From: an uncultured Bacteroidota bacterium
GTDB taxonomy: Bacteria; Bacteroidota; Bacteroidia; Flavobacteriales; Flavobacteriaceae
NCBI GenBank assembly: GCA_902635965.1
Contig: CACPQA010000003.1
Coordinates: 99,777 to 163,776, forward strand
DNA: 64,000 nt
Reading direction: 5' to 3'
The notes beneath the pieces were generated by a model. The model was not told where the DNA came from and ran no database searches. It saw only the letters and a list, made by a program, of their open reading frames with translations. Below, one piece after another: positions 18,007 through 28,072 of the stretch (the first letter of the stretch is position 1; every line of letters begins with the position of its first letter). Position numbers and translations under genes: made by a program.

Positions 18007-19452
18007 ATGGCATACACAGAAGAAGAACTTAAAAAGGAATTAGAGACCAAAGAATATGAATATGGTTTTTACACAGATATTGAGTCAGAAACTTTCCCTA
18101 AGGGGTTAAACGAAGAAACTGTTATTGCTATCTCTAAAAGAAAAAATGAACCTGACTGGATGCTTGAATGGAGAATAAATGCTTTTAACGCATGGAAAAA
18201 AATGGAAGAACCTGATTGGGCCAATATAAAATATAAAAAGCCAGATTATCAGGACATATCATATTATTCGGCACCTAAGAAGAAAGAAAAATATAAAAGT
18301 TTAGATGAAGTGGATCCAGAATTAATAGAAACATTTAATAAGCTTGGAATATCCATAGATGAACAAAAAAAGTTATCTGGTGTTGCTGTTGACGTTGTAT
18401 TGGATTCTGTCTCTGTAGCCACAACTTTCAGAGACACTTTAGAAAAAAAGGGAATAATTTTTTGTTCAATATCTGATGCCATTAAAGAACACCCAGAGCT
18501 CGTGAAAAAGTATTTGGGAACGGTTATTCCTCCAAAGGACAATTTTTTTGCAGCTTTAAATTCAGCTGTTTTTTCAGATGGTTCTTTTTGCTATATTCCG
18601 AAAGGGGTCAAATGTCCAATGGAATTATCAACCTACTTTAGGATAAATCAAGCAGGTACTGGTCAATTCGAAAGGACCCTTGTAATTGCTGATAGAGGTA
18701 GTTATGTTTCATACCTCGAGGGATGTACCGCCCCTTCGAGAGATGAAAATCAACTTCATGCTGCGTGTGTTGAATTAATTGCCCTTGATGACGCTGAAAT
18801 TAAGTACTCAACTGTTCAAAACTGGTACCCTGGAGACAAGGATGGAAATGGAGGTGTTTTTAACTTCGTTACGAAAAGAGGTATTTGTCACAAAAACTCA
18901 AAGATCTCTTGGACTCAAGTTGAGACTGGATCTGCCATTACATGGAAATACCCTTCTTGTATTCTTAAAGGCAACAACTCCATAGGAGAATTCTATTCAA
19001 TTGCTGTCACCAATAATTTACAGCAAGCTGATACCGGAACAAAAATGATTCATATAGGTAAAAACACGAAATCAACCATAATTTCAAAAGGTATATCAGC
19101 CGGAAAATCACAAAACAGTTATAGGGGGTTAGTAAAAGTAAGTCCAGGTGCAAAAAACGCTAGAAATTTTTCACAGTGCGACTCGTTGTTAATGGGTAAT
19201 TCCTGTGGAGCTCACACTTTTCCATATATCGAAGCTAAAAACAATTCAGCACAAATTGAGCACGAAGCAACTACCAGTAAGATTGGTGAGGACCAAATAT
19301 TTTATTGCAATCAAAGGGGAATTGATACTGAAAAAGCTATTGCTCTAATTGTAAATGGATTCAGTAAGGAAGTTTTAAACAAATTACCCATGGAGTTTGC
19401 TGTAGAGGCACAAAAGCTATTAGAAATATCATTAGAAGGGTCCGTAGGATAA
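18007..19452 (+). CDS. sufB: Fe-S cluster scaffold protein SufB
   Basis: A 481-residue SufB. Typical segments include [17 protein letters not shown], a core region ending near [20 protein letters not shown] (about 238-257) and the late [16 protein letters not shown] (about 396-411) with the conserved Cys. Together with SufC and SufD it forms the SufBC2D complex on which clusters are built in the cytosol. The length is normal and the gene is intact. It lies between sufA and sufC with gaps of 9 bases on either side. Confidence 0.97.
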   Translation: MAYTEEELKKELETKEYEYGFYTDIESETFPKGLNEETVIAISKRKNEPDWMLEWRINAFNAWKKMEEPDWANIKYKKPDYQDISYYSAPKKKEKYKSLDEVDPELIETFNKLGISIDEQKKLSGVAVDVVLDSVSVATTFRDTLEKKGIIFCSISDAIKEHPELVKKYLGTVIPPKDNFFAALNSAVFSDGSFCYIPKGVKCPMELSTYFRINQAGTGQFERTLVIADRGSYVSYLEGCTAPSRDENQLHAACVELIALDDAEIKYSTVQNWYPGDKDGNGGVFNFVTKRGICHKNSKISWTQVETGSAITWKYPSCILKGNNSIGEFYSIAVTNNLQQADTGTKMIHIGKNTKSTIISKGISAGKSQNSYRGLVKVSPGAKNARNFSQCDSLLMGNSCGAHTFPYIEAKNNSAQIEHEATTSKIGEDQIFYCNQRGIDTEKAIALIVNGFSKEVLNKLPMEFAVEAQKLLEISLEGSVG

Positions 19453-19461
19453 AATTAAAAT

Positions 19462-20199
19462 ATGCTTGAAATAAACAACTTGCACGCTAGTGTAGACGGC
19501 AAACAGATTTTAAAGGGGATAGATTTAAAAGTGTCTCCCGGTGAGGTTCATGCAATAATGGGTCCAAACGGATCAGGTAAAAGCACACTATCTACCGTTA
19601 TAGCTGGACATGAAGATTTCGAAATTGATAAAGGCGAGATATTGTTTCAAGATGAAGATTTGGTTGATTTTAATACTGAAGAAAGAGCCCACAAAGGAAT
19701 CTTTCTGTCATTCCAATATCCAGTTGAAATTCCAGGAGTAAGTGTAACAAACTTTATTAAAACCTCGATAAATCAGATGAGAAAAGCCAATGGATTAGAC
19801 GAAATGCCAGCCAATGTGATGCTAAAGAAAATTAGAGAAAAATCAGATTTATTAAAAATTGATTCAAAATTCTTGTCTCGATCTCTTAATGAGGGTTTTT
19901 CCGGAGGTGAAAAGAAGAGAAATGAAATTTTTCAAATGGCTATGTTGGAGCCTAAAGTTGCCATATTAGATGAAACGGACTCAGGTTTAGATATAGATGC
20001 ATTAAAAATTGTAGCCAACGGGGTCAATATGTTACGAAATGACGATACTGCAGTAGTTTTAATTACACACTACCAAAGACTTTTAGATTATATTGTTCCT
20101 GATTTTGTCCATGTTTTATCCGATGGGAAGATTGTAAAGTCGGGAAATAAAAATCTTGCCATTGAACTTGAGGCAAAGGGGTATGATTGGGTCAAATAA
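19462..20199 (+). CDS. sufC: Fe-S assembly ATPase SufC
   Basis: A 245-residue soluble ABC-type ATPase. Walker A is GPNGSGKST (34-42), the signature is GFSGGEKKR (in place of LSGGQ, as usual for SufC), and Walker B is [12 protein letters not shown], followed by the H-motif ITHYQR. It binds SufB and SufD and drives conformational change for cluster assembly rather than transport. It is intact and of normal length. Confidence 0.97.
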   Translation: MLEINNLHASVDGKQILKGIDLKVSPGEVHAIMGPNGSGKSTLSTVIAGHEDFEIDKGEILFQDEDLVDFNTEERAHKGIFLSFQYPVEIPGVSVTNFIKTSINQMRKANGLDEMPANVMLKKIREKSDLLKIDSKFLSRSLNEGFSGGEKKRNEIFQMAMLEPKVAILDETDSGLDIDALKIVANGVNMLRNDDTAVVLITHYQRLLDYIVPDFVHVLSDGKIVKSGNKNLAIELEAKGYDWVK

Positions 20200-20207
20200 T
20201 ATTTCCT

Positions 20208-21524
20208 ATGGACTTTAAAGAAAAACTAATTTCTTCTTTTATGGTTTTTGAGCAGGATATAGATTTATCAAATCCAGTTCACGAAATAAGATCTAAAAGT
20301 ATAAAGAGCTTTGAAGAAAAAGGGTTTCCAAACAAAAAACAAGAAGCTTGGAAATACACTTCTTTAGTAAAAATTTTAAAAAGCGATTATGGAATCTTCC
20401 CCAAAAAAGAAGTTGCAATTGAATTAAAAGATGTTCAAAAATATTTTCTCTATGAAATCGACACATACAAAATTGTATTTATAGATGGCATTTATAGTCC
20501 CTTTCTCTCCGATACGACTCACGATGGTTTAGATGTATGTCTTTTGTCGGCGGCACTTACAAAACCAAAATATAAAAGTCTCATAAATAAATACTTTGAT
20601 AAAATTTCAGATAAAAAAGACTCCCTAACCTTACTAAACACATCCTTTTCGATAGAGGGAGCATATATTTATCTGCCAAAATCAGTTACTGCCGAAAAGC
20701 CGATAGAAATTATGCACTTTTCAACTGGTAAGCAAGGTGATTTTTTCCTTCAGCCAAGAAATTTAATTATTGTTGAAGAAAATGCAGAAGTTCAGATTTT
20801 AGAGAGGCACCAAAGCTTAAGTAATCATAAATCCTTCACAAATTCAGTTACTGAAATTTATGCTAAAGATTCATCAAGAATTGATTATTATAAAATTCAA
20901 AACGATAGAGAGGAATCATATCTAATAGATAATACTTATATTTCACAAAACACAAAATCAAATGTGGATGTACACACATTTTCGTTTGGTGGAGAAATAA
21001 CTAGGAATAATCTTAATTTTTATCAAAATGGAGAAAATTGTAACTCTATATTAAATGGTTTAACAATCATAAATGCTAACCAGCATGTAGATCATTACAC
21101 GCTCGTTAGTCACGCTCAACCTAATTGTGAAAGTCACCAAGAATACAAGGGTATTTTTTCTGACAAATCAGTTGGGGTTTTCAATGGGAAAATACTTGTA
21201 GACAAAATAGCTCAAAAAACCAATGCTTTTCAGCAAAACAATAATATTGTCATAGACGATAGAGCTACAGTAAATACAAAACCGCAGCTAGAAATTTTTG
21301 CTGATGATGTAAAATGTTCGCACGGATGTACAATAGGACAATTAGATGAAGAAGCACTTTTTTACTTAAGAACAAGAGGTATTCCTATAAATGAAGCTAG
21401 GGGTCTGTTGACATATGCTTTTGCTAACAACGTATTAGATTCTGTAAAAATCCCAAAGCTTAAATCAAGAATAAATCAAATTATATCTTCCAAATTAGAA
21501 GTTAAAATACGACATGAGCTCTAA
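20208..21524 (+). CDS. sufD: Fe-S assembly protein SufD
   Basis: A 438-residue SufD (SufB/SufD superfamily beta-helix). An early segment is KKQEAWKYTSLVKIL and the conserved C-terminal part reads DDVKCSHGCTIGQLDEEALF (about 361-380), with the Cys-His near the SufB interface. I start at the ATG 8 bases after sufC; a longer frame opening with TTG at 20187 overlaps sufC and adds seven unlikely residues. It is the partner of SufB in the SufBC2D scaffold. It overlaps sufS by 11 bases. Confidence 0.95.
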   Translation: MDFKEKLISSFMVFEQDIDLSNPVHEIRSKSIKSFEEKGFPNKKQEAWKYTSLVKILKSDYGIFPKKEVAIELKDVQKYFLYEIDTYKIVFIDGIYSPFLSDTTHDGLDVCLLSAALTKPKYKSLINKYFDKISDKKDSLTLLNTSFSIEGAYIYLPKSVTAEKPIEIMHFSTGKQGDFFLQPRNLIIVEENAEVQILERHQSLSNHKSFTNSVTEIYAKDSSRIDYYKIQNDREESYLIDNTYISQNTKSNVDVHTFSFGGEITRNNLNFYQNGENCNSILNGLTIINANQHVDHYTLVSHAQPNCESHQEYKGIFSDKSVGVFNGKILVDKIAQKTNAFQQNNNIVIDDRATVNTKPQLEIFADDVKCSHGCTIGQLDEEALFYLRTRGIPINEARGLLTYAFANNVLDSVKIPKLKSRINQIISSKLEVKIRHEL

Positions 21525-22740
21525 TATTTTTGATGTTGAAAATATAAGATTGGATTTTCCAATACTTGACAAGACAGTAAATGGGAAAAAGCTGATATAT
21601 TTTGACAATGCAGCCACCTCTCAAACACCCAAACAAGTTATAGATGTTATTAGTGATTATTATTTAAATTACAATTCAAATATTCACAGAGGCGTTCATT
21701 TTTTGAGTCAACAAGCAACTGAACTATATGAGGGGGCTAGAGAGAAGCTGAAAAATCATTTTAATGCAAAATTAAATTCCGAAATAATCTTTACTTCTGG
21801 AACAACTCACGCTATAAACATAGTTTCATCTGGATACAGTGAAATTCTTTCTGAAAAAGATGAGCTCATTGTTTCTGAACTTGAACACCACTCAAACATT
21901 GTTCCATGGCAAATTTTGTGTGAAAAAACGGGTTCAAAACTTAAGGTGATTCCAATGAATGACCTCGGTGAATTAGAGTTAGATAAATTTGATGAATTGT
22001 TAAACGAAAATACCAAGCTAGTATTCGTTAATCACGTTTCAAATGCACTTGGTACTATTAATCCAATTTCAGAAATAATTACGAAAGCGCATAAATATGG
22101 TGCGAAGGTTCTAATTGATGGCGCTCAAGCATCTGCTCATTTTAAAATTGATTTACAAAATTTAGATGTAGATTATTATGTGACCTCTGCTCATAAATTG
22201 TGTGGACCTACTGGGGTAGGAATGTTATATGGAAAAAAAGAGTTGTTAGAAAATTTACCACCTTACCAAGGCGGAGGTGAAATGATTGATCAAGTAACCT
22301 TTGAAAAAACTACTTATGCAGATTTGCCTCACAAATTTGAAGCAGGTACTCCAAATATTGCTGGATGTATAGCTTTCGGTGCGGCGATTGACTATATTAA
22401 TTCAATAGGACTAGATAAAATTAATAATTATGAAAATCATTTACTTCAATATGCAACTGCAAAATTAAATAGTATTGAAAATGTGAAGATCTACGGTGAA
22501 TCAGAAAATAAAACATCGGTAATTTCTTTTAATGTAAAGGGCATTCATCCATATGACATAGGTAGCATCTTGGATAAAATGGGAATTGCTGTAAGAACAG
22601 GGCAACATTGCGCTCAACCTATTATGGACTTTTTTAAGATTACAGGGACTTTAAGGATTTCTTTTGCGTTTTACAATACAGAAGAAGAAATTGATTTCCT
22701 AATAGATACCCTAAAAAAAGCTATTAAAATTTTATCATAA
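21514..22740 (+). CDS. sufS: Cysteine desulfurase SufS
   Basis: A 408-residue class V aminotransferase-fold enzyme. The PLP lysine is K228 (TSAHKLCGPTG) and the catalytic cysteine C366 lies in RTGQHCAQP, the short rigid loop characteristic of group II (SufS/CsdA) desulfurases. It abstracts sulfur from L-cysteine as a persulfide and passes it to SufE, the next gene. DNAATSQTPK near residue 31 is the usual N-terminal substrate-binding segment. Confidence 0.97.
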   Translation: MSSNIFDVENIRLDFPILDKTVNGKKLIYFDNAATSQTPKQVIDVISDYYLNYNSNIHRGVHFLSQQATELYEGAREKLKNHFNAKLNSEIIFTSGTTHAINIVSSGYSEILSEKDELIVSELEHHSNIVPWQILCEKTGSKLKVIPMNDLGELELDKFDELLNENTKLVFVNHVSNALGTINPISEIITKAHKYGAKVLIDGAQASAHFKIDLQNLDVDYYVTSAHKLCGPTGVGMLYGKKELLENLPPYQGGGEMIDQVTFEKTTYADLPHKFEAGTPNIAGCIAFGAAIDYINSIGLDKINNYENHLLQYATAKLNSIENVKIYGESENKTSVISFNVKGIHPYDIGSILDKMGIAVRTGQHCAQPIMDFFKITGTLRISFAFYNTEEEIDFLIDTLKKAIKILS

Positions 22741-22750
22741 ATTTACAATT

Positions 22751-23173
22751 ATGAAAATTATTGATATTCAAAATCAGATAATTGAAGAATTTGAAGTTAT
22801 GAATGACTGGATGGAAAAGTATGAATATATGATCGGTCTTGGAAAATCACTACCTACAATGGATAACAATTTTAAAAGTGATTCCAACCTAATTAAAGGT
22901 TGTCAGAGCAGAGTTTGGTTACATGCTGAATTAAAAAATGAAAATATATTCTTTCATGCAGACAGCGATGCAATTATAACTAAAGGAATAATATCAATTT
23001 TAATAAGAATTTACTCAGGACAGTCTCCAAAGGAAATCTTAGATTCCAGTTTTGACTTCATTAATAAAATTGGTTTAAAAGATCATTTATCTCAAACGAG
23101 AGCAAATGGCCTTTCGTCAATGATAAAACAAATAAAGATGTATGCTCTTGCTTTTCAAACTAAATTGAATTGA
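22751..23173 (+). CDS. sufE: Cysteine desulfuration protein SufE
   Basis: A 140-residue SufE. The sulfur-accepting cysteine is C51 in LIKGCQSRVWL. It takes persulfide sulfur from SufS and delivers it to SufBCD. It lies directly after sufS (10-base gap). It is a complete single-domain protein of normal length. Confidence 0.96.
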   Translation: MKIIDIQNQIIEEFEVMNDWMEKYEYMIGLGKSLPTMDNNFKSDSNLIKGCQSRVWLHAELKNENIFFHADSDAIITKGIISILIRIYSGQSPKEILDSSFDFINKIGLKDHLSQTRANGLSSMIKQIKMYALAFQTKLN

Positions 23174-23174
23174 G

Positions 23175-23501
23175 ATGGCTGAAAAGAACTTTGATGCCCA
23201 ATTGTTAGGAGAAAAAATTGTAAAAGTATTAAAAACGATTTTTGATCCTGAAATTCCAGTCGATATTTATGAATTAGGTCTTATTTATGATGTTTTTGTA
23301 AATGAAGATTTTGATGCTAAAGTTTTAATGACTCTTACTTCTCCTAATTGCCCAGTAGCTGAGTCTTTACCTGCTGAAGTTGAAGAAAAAGTTAAATCTA
23401 TAAAGGGCATTAACCAGGTTGAAGTTGAAATGACTTTTGATCCCCCTTGGACAAAAGATTTAATGAGTGAAGAGGCAAAACTAGAACTTGGTTTCTTGTA
23501 A
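23175..23501 (+). CDS. sufT: SufT-like MIP18/DUF59 iron-sulfur assembly factor
   Basis: A 108-residue MIP18 (DUF59) family protein: FDPEIPVDIYELGLIYDV (about 23-40), the conserved cysteine C59 in TSPNCPVAE, and VEMTFDPPWTKDLMS near the C-terminus. Relatives (SufT, CIAO2, PaaD) act in maturation of Fe-S proteins. Position inside the suf operon supports that role. It starts 1 base after the sufE stop and its last base is the first base of the next start codon. Confidence 0.9.
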   Translation: MAEKNFDAQLLGEKIVKVLKTIFDPEIPVDIYELGLIYDVFVNEDFDAKVLMTLTSPNCPVAESLPAEVEEKVKSIKGINQVEVEMTFDPPWTKDLMSEEAKLELGFL

Positions 23502-24013
23502 TGGGTAAAGAAATAATAAATAAAGTTACTAAGAGTCCAATTATAACCTTTGATCTTGAGGAGTACTATCCTGAAGGAGAAAGACTCAAAATTGATATTT
23601 CTCAATGGCTTTATAAAGGGATAGTTATAAAGGAAAAAGAATATAGATCATCATTAAAGTCATATGACTTTTCAAAATTTAAAGATACTTACGTCGCAAT
23701 TCATTGTTCTACAAATGCAATTCTTCCGTCCTGGTCAATAATGTTATTATCAACATATCTAAACCAATATGTGAAAAAATGTGTGTTTGGTTCAATATTA
23801 GAACTAGAACAAAGCATATACGAGGATATTTTACATAATTTAGACGTGGCTCCATTTAAAAACAAGCCTTTAATCATCAAAGGATGTTCAAAAAAAAATA
23901 TTCCCGAAACAGTTTATTTATTAGCAATTGAGAAATTACAGCCTCATGTAAAAAGTATCTTCTATGGCGAGGCATGCTCTTCTGTACCCCTATTCAAGAA
24001 GAAAAATGATTAA
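23501..24013 (+). CDS. DUF2480 family protein
   Basis: A 170-residue cytoplasmic protein matching the Bacteroidota DUF2480 family: early VTKSPIITFDLEEYYPEGER, then DYS-like DTYVAIHCSTNAILPSWS (about 63-80) and late FYGEACSSVPLFKK with a conserved Cys. No enzymatic function is known. It is tightly joined to the SUF genes (overlaps the SufT-like gene by one base), so a role in Fe-S assembly is a fair inference but unproved. Cysteines at about 69 and 160 could bind metal. Confidence 0.85.
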   Translation: MGKEIINKVTKSPIITFDLEEYYPEGERLKIDISQWLYKGIVIKEKEYRSSLKSYDFSKFKDTYVAIHCSTNAILPSWSIMLLSTYLNQYVKKCVFGSILELEQSIYEDILHNLDVAPFKNKPLIIKGCSKKNIPETVYLLAIEKLQPHVKSIFYGEACSSVPLFKKKND

Positions 24014-25298
24014 AAAACTTGATAATAAAGGTGGAGTTATCATTTTAACATATTATTGGCCTCCCTCAGGTGGATCTGGGGTGCAAAGATGGATGTATTT
24101 CTCAAAATATTTAAAGGAATTGGGATGGGAGCCGTTTGTAATTACTGTTGATGAAAAGAAAGCATCTTATCCATTCTTAGATATGAGTCTAGAGAAGATT
24201 GTGGAAGATATTGAAGTAATAAAAACATCAACTAATGAACCATTAAAATTTTTTTCCTTTTTAACAACAGGAGGGTTTAGAAAAGGAATACCTCAAGGAG
24301 AGATAAAAAATAAAGGGTTATTTAACAAACTATCTAACTACATTCGTTCAAATTTTTTTATTCCAGATGCAAGAATTGGATGGGTAGATTTCGCCTATAG
24401 AGAATGTAAAAAGCTAATAATTAAAAATAACATTAAGCATATAATTACTACTGGGCCCCCTCATTCAACACATCTAATTGGATTAAGAGTCAAAAGGGAC
24501 TTTAAAATTAACTGGACAGTAGACTTTAGAGATCCATGGGTCAATATTTTTTACAACAAAAACTTTCTATTCACTAAAAAGTCAATTAATAAACAAAAGG
24601 AGCTAGAGAAAAAAGTTTTAAACAATGCAAATCTAGTTTTGACCACCATAGGTGGAGACTTAAAGGAACAACTTCAATTAAAAGCTCCAAATCAAAATTT
24701 CGCAGTAGTTCCTAACGGGTATGATGATGTTCTAATCAACAAAATAAAAAGCGAAAAATCTAAAAAGTATTTCCATATTGTTTACACTGGGCTTTTAACA
24801 AAGAATCATCCTTACATTTCATTATTAAAAAATTTAAAACAAAATTTTGGTAACACAAACTTAAAATTATCTCTAGCTGGAAATATATCTAATGAAATTA
24901 TAAATGAAATAAAAAATTACTTACCCAAAGTAAAGGTAAAGAACTGTGGATATTTAAATCATGAAGATTCTGTTAGATTAATTAAAAGTGCTGATCTACT
25001 TGTGAATTTTTTCTTTATTGGTGCCGAAAAAGAAATGATCTCTGGCAAAATAATGGAGTATTTGGCAACTGAAATACCTATTCTTAGCATAGGTGATCCG
25101 AAAAGTGAAGCTGGAAAAATTTTGTCCAAAGCAAGTTATACCAAAATGTTTTTAAGGGATTCTGACAAAGAAATACAACTTTTTTTAGAGAAAGTAATTC
25201 TTAATAAAGGTAAATTAACAAATAGATTTCCAAACTTAGATAAGTGGTCAAGAAAAAAAATAACAAACAAATTGAGTAATCTTTTGTCTGATTTATGA
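24006..25298 (+). CDS. Glycosyltransferase, GT4-like
   Basis: A 430-residue protein with a GT-B-like layout. The N-terminal half has ILTYYWPPSGGSGVQRWMYF (about 11-30) and DFRDPWVNIFYNKN; the C-terminal half has the nucleotide-sugar region IVYTGLLTKNHPY and SGKIMEYLATEIPILSIGD. It probably adds a sugar to a surface polysaccharide or lipid, donor and acceptor unknown. I start at the ATG that overlaps the DUF2480 stop by 8 bases; the longer frame (from 23964) adds an implausible N-terminus. It is the last gene of the suf transcript, with no obvious functional tie. Confidence 0.85.
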   Translation: MIKKLDNKGGVIILTYYWPPSGGSGVQRWMYFSKYLKELGWEPFVITVDEKKASYPFLDMSLEKIVEDIEVIKTSTNEPLKFFSFLTTGGFRKGIPQGEIKNKGLFNKLSNYIRSNFFIPDARIGWVDFAYRECKKLIIKNNIKHIITTGPPHSTHLIGLRVKRDFKINWTVDFRDPWVNIFYNKNFLFTKKSINKQKELEKKVLNNANLVLTTIGGDLKEQLQLKAPNQNFAVVPNGYDDVLINKIKSEKSKKYFHIVYTGLLTKNHPYISLLKNLKQNFGNTNLKLSLAGNISNEIINEIKNYLPKVKVKNCGYLNHEDSVRLIKSADLLVNFFFIGAEKEMISGKIMEYLATEIPILSIGDPKSEAGKILSKASYTKMFLRDSDKEIQLFLEKVILNKGKLTNRFPNLDKWSRKKITNKLSNLLSDL

Positions 25299-25880
25299 TT
25301 TAATGAAATATTTTTTTTTAATAATATATTCAAAAGATTCTTTGGATAAATATTTTTCAACATCAATTCCCTTGGACAAATAATCTCTAATTTTAGTTGA
25401 CGAAATATCAATCTTTGGAGCGTTTCTTAAAATTTTTAAATTATCATGAATGATAAAATCACCAACATCTATTTTTTCATTTCTGGGATAAACATAAATT
25501 GGGAAGTTCTCGAGTATGTCAGCACTATTTTTCCATTTTTTAAAGGAGTAGAGGTTGTCTTCACCTAATATTATCTTGAATTTTTTTTTGGAATATGTTT
25601 TTTTAAAAAACTGTAAAGTTTTTACAGTGTAATTAGGCTTAGGTAGTTTTAACTCGTCGAGACAAATTTTTATCTTTTTCTCATTTGAAATTGACTTATC
25701 AATAATTTTAATTCTTTCATAAATATCCAGTATTTCAAGATTTTTTTTTAAAGGATTTTGAGGAGATACAACGATCCAAACCTCGTCTAAATCACATTCA
25801 TTTAGACAATGATTTGCCATAAATGAATGACCATTGTGAAAGGGATTAAATGTTCCAAAAAACAGACCTACTTTTTTCAT
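25293..25880 (-). CDS. nadD: Nicotinate-nucleotide adenylyltransferase
   Basis: A 195-residue NadD: nucleotidyltransferase motif GTFNPFHNGH (9-18) and the C-terminal ISSTKIRDYLSKG (about 158-170), the ISxTxxR signature. It converts nicotinate mononucleotide and ATP to deamido-NAD in NAD synthesis. It overlaps gmk by 4 bases (ATGA) and, at its end, the convergent glycosyltransferase by 6 bases. Confidence 0.95.
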   Translation of the reverse strand: MKKVGLFFGTFNPFHNGHSFMANHCLNECDLDEVWIVVSPQNPLKKNLEILDIYERIKIIDKSISNEKKIKICLDELKLPKPNYTVKTLQFFKKTYSKKKFKIILGEDNLYSFKKWKNSADILENFPIYVYPRNEKIDVGDFIIHDNLKILRNAPKIDISSTKIRDYLSKGIDVEKYLSKESFEYIIKKKYFIKS

Positions 25881-26446
25881 TTACCCCCGATAAATTCACT
25901 AACTATTCTAAAAGCAGTATTTTTAGTTTTATCTAGGTCGTTGTTCTCTAGAACAATATCAAACTTTTCTGCATAACTCAATTCAAATTCTGATTTTTTT
26001 AGTCTCTCCTGGATACTTTTTTGGGTATCAAGTGCTCTTTTAGTGAGGCGTTTGTCTAACGCCTTTATTGAGGGTGGTTTAATAAATATTGAAAGAGCAT
26101 TTTCCTTAAAAATGGATTTAATTTTGAGTCCACCCTTTACATCCATGTCTAATAAAACGGTTTTGCCGTTTTGCCATATTCTATCTACCTCAGAATTTAA
26201 TGTTCCATAAAATACATTAGCATAAACTTCTTCAAATTCGATAAAGTCGTTGTTTTTAATTTTTTTTTTAAATGAATCAACAGACATAAAATGATAATCG
26301 ATACCATTTTTTTCGTTCTGTCTTGGTTTCCTTGAAGTAGCAGATATCGAAAATTCAGTAGATGAAATTTTATCCAATAAATATTTTATAATTGATGTTT
26401 TGCCAGCTCCAGATGGTGCAGAAAAAATAATGAGTTTCGCCTCCAT
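25877..26446 (-). CDS. gmk: Guanylate kinase
   Basis: A 189-residue guanylate kinase. The P-loop is SAPSGAGKTSI (9-19). GMP-binding segments include FSISATSRKPRQNEKNGIDYHF and FIEFEEVYANVFYGT, and the lid region carries LTKRALDTQKSIQERL. It phosphorylates GMP to GDP. It is part of a tight yicC-gmk-nadD set, 2 bases after yicC. Confidence 0.96.
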   Translation of the reverse strand: MEAKLIIFSAPSGAGKTSIIKYLLDKISSTEFSISATSRKPRQNEKNGIDYHFMSVDSFKKKIKNNDFIEFEEVYANVFYGTLNSEVDRIWQNGKTVLLDMDVKGGLKIKSIFKENALSIFIKPPSIKALDKRLTKRALDTQKSIQERLKKSEFELSYAEKFDIVLENNDLDKTKNTAFRIVSEFIGGK

Positions 26447-26448
26447 TT

Positions 26449-27306
26449 TTAAAGTACATTTAGAAGTTGTTCTTTTATCTTTTCCAACTCATCTTTCATT
26501 TCTACAACTATTTTTTGAAGTTTTTCGTCATTGGCCTTTGAGCCCAGGGTATTAATTTCTCTTCCAATTTCTTGAGAAATAAAAGTAAGTTTTTTACCAT
26601 TAGGAGCCTTTTCGTTCATGATTTTCTCAAAATATTTTAAGTTACTTTTTAGTCTAACGATTTCCTCATTAATGTCCATTTTTTCAATGAAATAAAAAAT
26701 TTCCTGCTCCATTCTTTTATTGTCGATTTCATTTAAATTTTGCCGTGAAAGATCTTCAATCTTCTTTCTAATTTTTTCTTTTCTTTTTGGAGCTAACTTA
26801 TCCACACTTTTGATCAATTTATAAATAGCCTTAATTCTATTTTTGAAGTCTTTTTGTATTGACTTACCCTCAGAAATTCTGTACTGCTTTAATTTTATGA
26901 TTGCATTATCAATAATTTTAAATAGGATTTTTTTTTCTTCTTTTGAAATATCTTCTTTTTCAATTTTTATAGACTCAGGAAGTCTGATTGCCATTTTAAG
27001 AAGTTCCGATTCAGATGAATCGGATATTTTTTTTAATTCATTAATGTACTTTTTAATGACCGTATGATTAAGAGATGATAATTTGTCTTCATCATGGAGA
27101 TCAATGCCTACCAATAAGTCAATTTTCCCCCTTGATAATTCTCCATTAATTTTTGTTCTAATTTTGGATTCAATCTCTCTGTATCTGTTGGGAACGCGTA
27201 GATTAAGATCAATATTTTTACTATTTAATGATCTTATTTCTGCATTTAACTTTTTTCTCTGAAATTTGGTTTCTGATTTTCCAAATCCCGTCATAGAAAT
27301 AATCAT
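26449..27306 (-). CDS. yicC: YicC-family endoribonuclease
   Basis: A 285-residue YicC/YloC protein: N-terminal MTGFGKSE (5-12) and SLNSKNIDLNLRVPNRYREI (about 27-46), and the C-terminal DUF1732 part with PNGKKLTFISQEIGREINTLGSKA (split here: PNGKKLTFISQEIGRE then INTLGSKA). Relatives are endoribonucleases that cut small RNAs in E. coli. The yicC-gmk order is widely conserved. It starts 9 bases after the sugar-operon DUF1080 gene, with no room for a promoter between them. Confidence 0.92.
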   Translation of the reverse strand: MIISMTGFGKSETKFQRKKLNAEIRSLNSKNIDLNLRVPNRYREIESKIRTKINGELSRGKIDLLVGIDLHDEDKLSSLNHTVIKKYINELKKISDSSESELLKMAIRLPESIKIEKEDISKEEKKILFKIIDNAIIKLKQYRISEGKSIQKDFKNRIKAIYKLIKSVDKLAPKRKEKIRKKIEDLSRQNLNEIDNKRMEQEIFYFIEKMDINEEIVRLKSNLKYFEKIMNEKAPNGKKLTFISQEIGREINTLGSKANDEKLQKIVVEMKDELEKIKEQLLNVL

Positions 27307-27315
27307 ATATTTAAT

Positions 27316-28071
27316 CTAAAGCCTTTTGATTTTAATATTTCTAAATGAAACTCTGTCACCGTGATCCTGAAGTCCAATTTTTCCAGTTTTATACTTCCCA
27401 AATTCTGGGGCCTCTATATAATTGTATGTACTTTTATCTCTGAATTTACATGTTGATATTAAATCTTCCCATTCTGGTCCATTTATTGGGAATGACACTA
27501 TTTCAGTTCCATTTAACTTAACATTTGCATTATTGGTTTCGTGATTTACAGTAAGGAGAAAATGGTTCCACTCTCCAGCTGGGTTACATACATCCTTTGA
27601 GGGTTGAACTATGTCATATAATGCCCCTGCCTGATGATATTTAGGCTTCATAAAAGCATCGGAATGTCTCTCATTATCCAATATCTGTATTTCTGGGCCA
27701 GTCAGGTATGGAGAAACAAATCTCTTATCCTCGTGAACCCCCCAAAAAAGACCACTATTTCCACATTCTGCAATATTCCATTCAATTGATAAAATGAAAT
27801 TAGTGAATTTTTCATTGGTTACAATATTATATTTTTTATCTATTTCATCTCGGTTTTTTGGATCAAAAGTTAATATACCGTCCTTTACTTCCCACTCGCG
27901 ACCTAATTCACCTCCATTGTAGTAGTGCCAACCTTCTGTTGTTTTTCCATCAAAGAGTGAAATCCATTCATCTTTTTTAGAATCGACTAATTTATTTTTT
28001 TCTTTTTTTGTTTGGCCCATGCATGAGCATACGATAAAGCTCAAAATGGCTATATAAATTAATTTATTCAT
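27316..28071 (-). CDS. DUF1080 (3-keto-glycoside cleaving) lipoprotein
   Basis: A 251-residue secreted lipoprotein (signal ending LSFIVCSC, Cys at 15 or 17). It has one DUF1080 / 3-keto-disaccharide hydrolase domain, a concanavalin-like fold: WISLFDGKTTEGWHYYNGGE (about 36-55), a NSGLFWGVHED segment, YHQAGALYDIVQP and the final IGLQDHGDRVSFRNIKIKRL. Members cleave glycosides that were first oxidised to the 3-keto form, by hydrolysis or by 1,2-elimination. It is the last sugar gene in the leftward operon, 1 base after the isomerase gene. Substrate is unknown. Confidence 0.88.
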   Translation of the reverse strand: MNKLIYIAILSFIVCSCMGQTKKEKNKLVDSKKDEWISLFDGKTTEGWHYYNGGELGREWEVKDGILTFDPKNRDEIDKKYNIVTNEKFTNFILSIEWNIAECGNSGLFWGVHEDKRFVSPYLTGPEIQILDNERHSDAFMKPKYHQAGALYDIVQPSKDVCNPAGEWNHFLLTVNHETNNANVKLNGTEIVSFPINGPEWEDLISTCKFRDKSTYNYIEAPEFGKYKTGKIGLQDHGDRVSFRNIKIKRL

Positions 28072-28072
28072 T

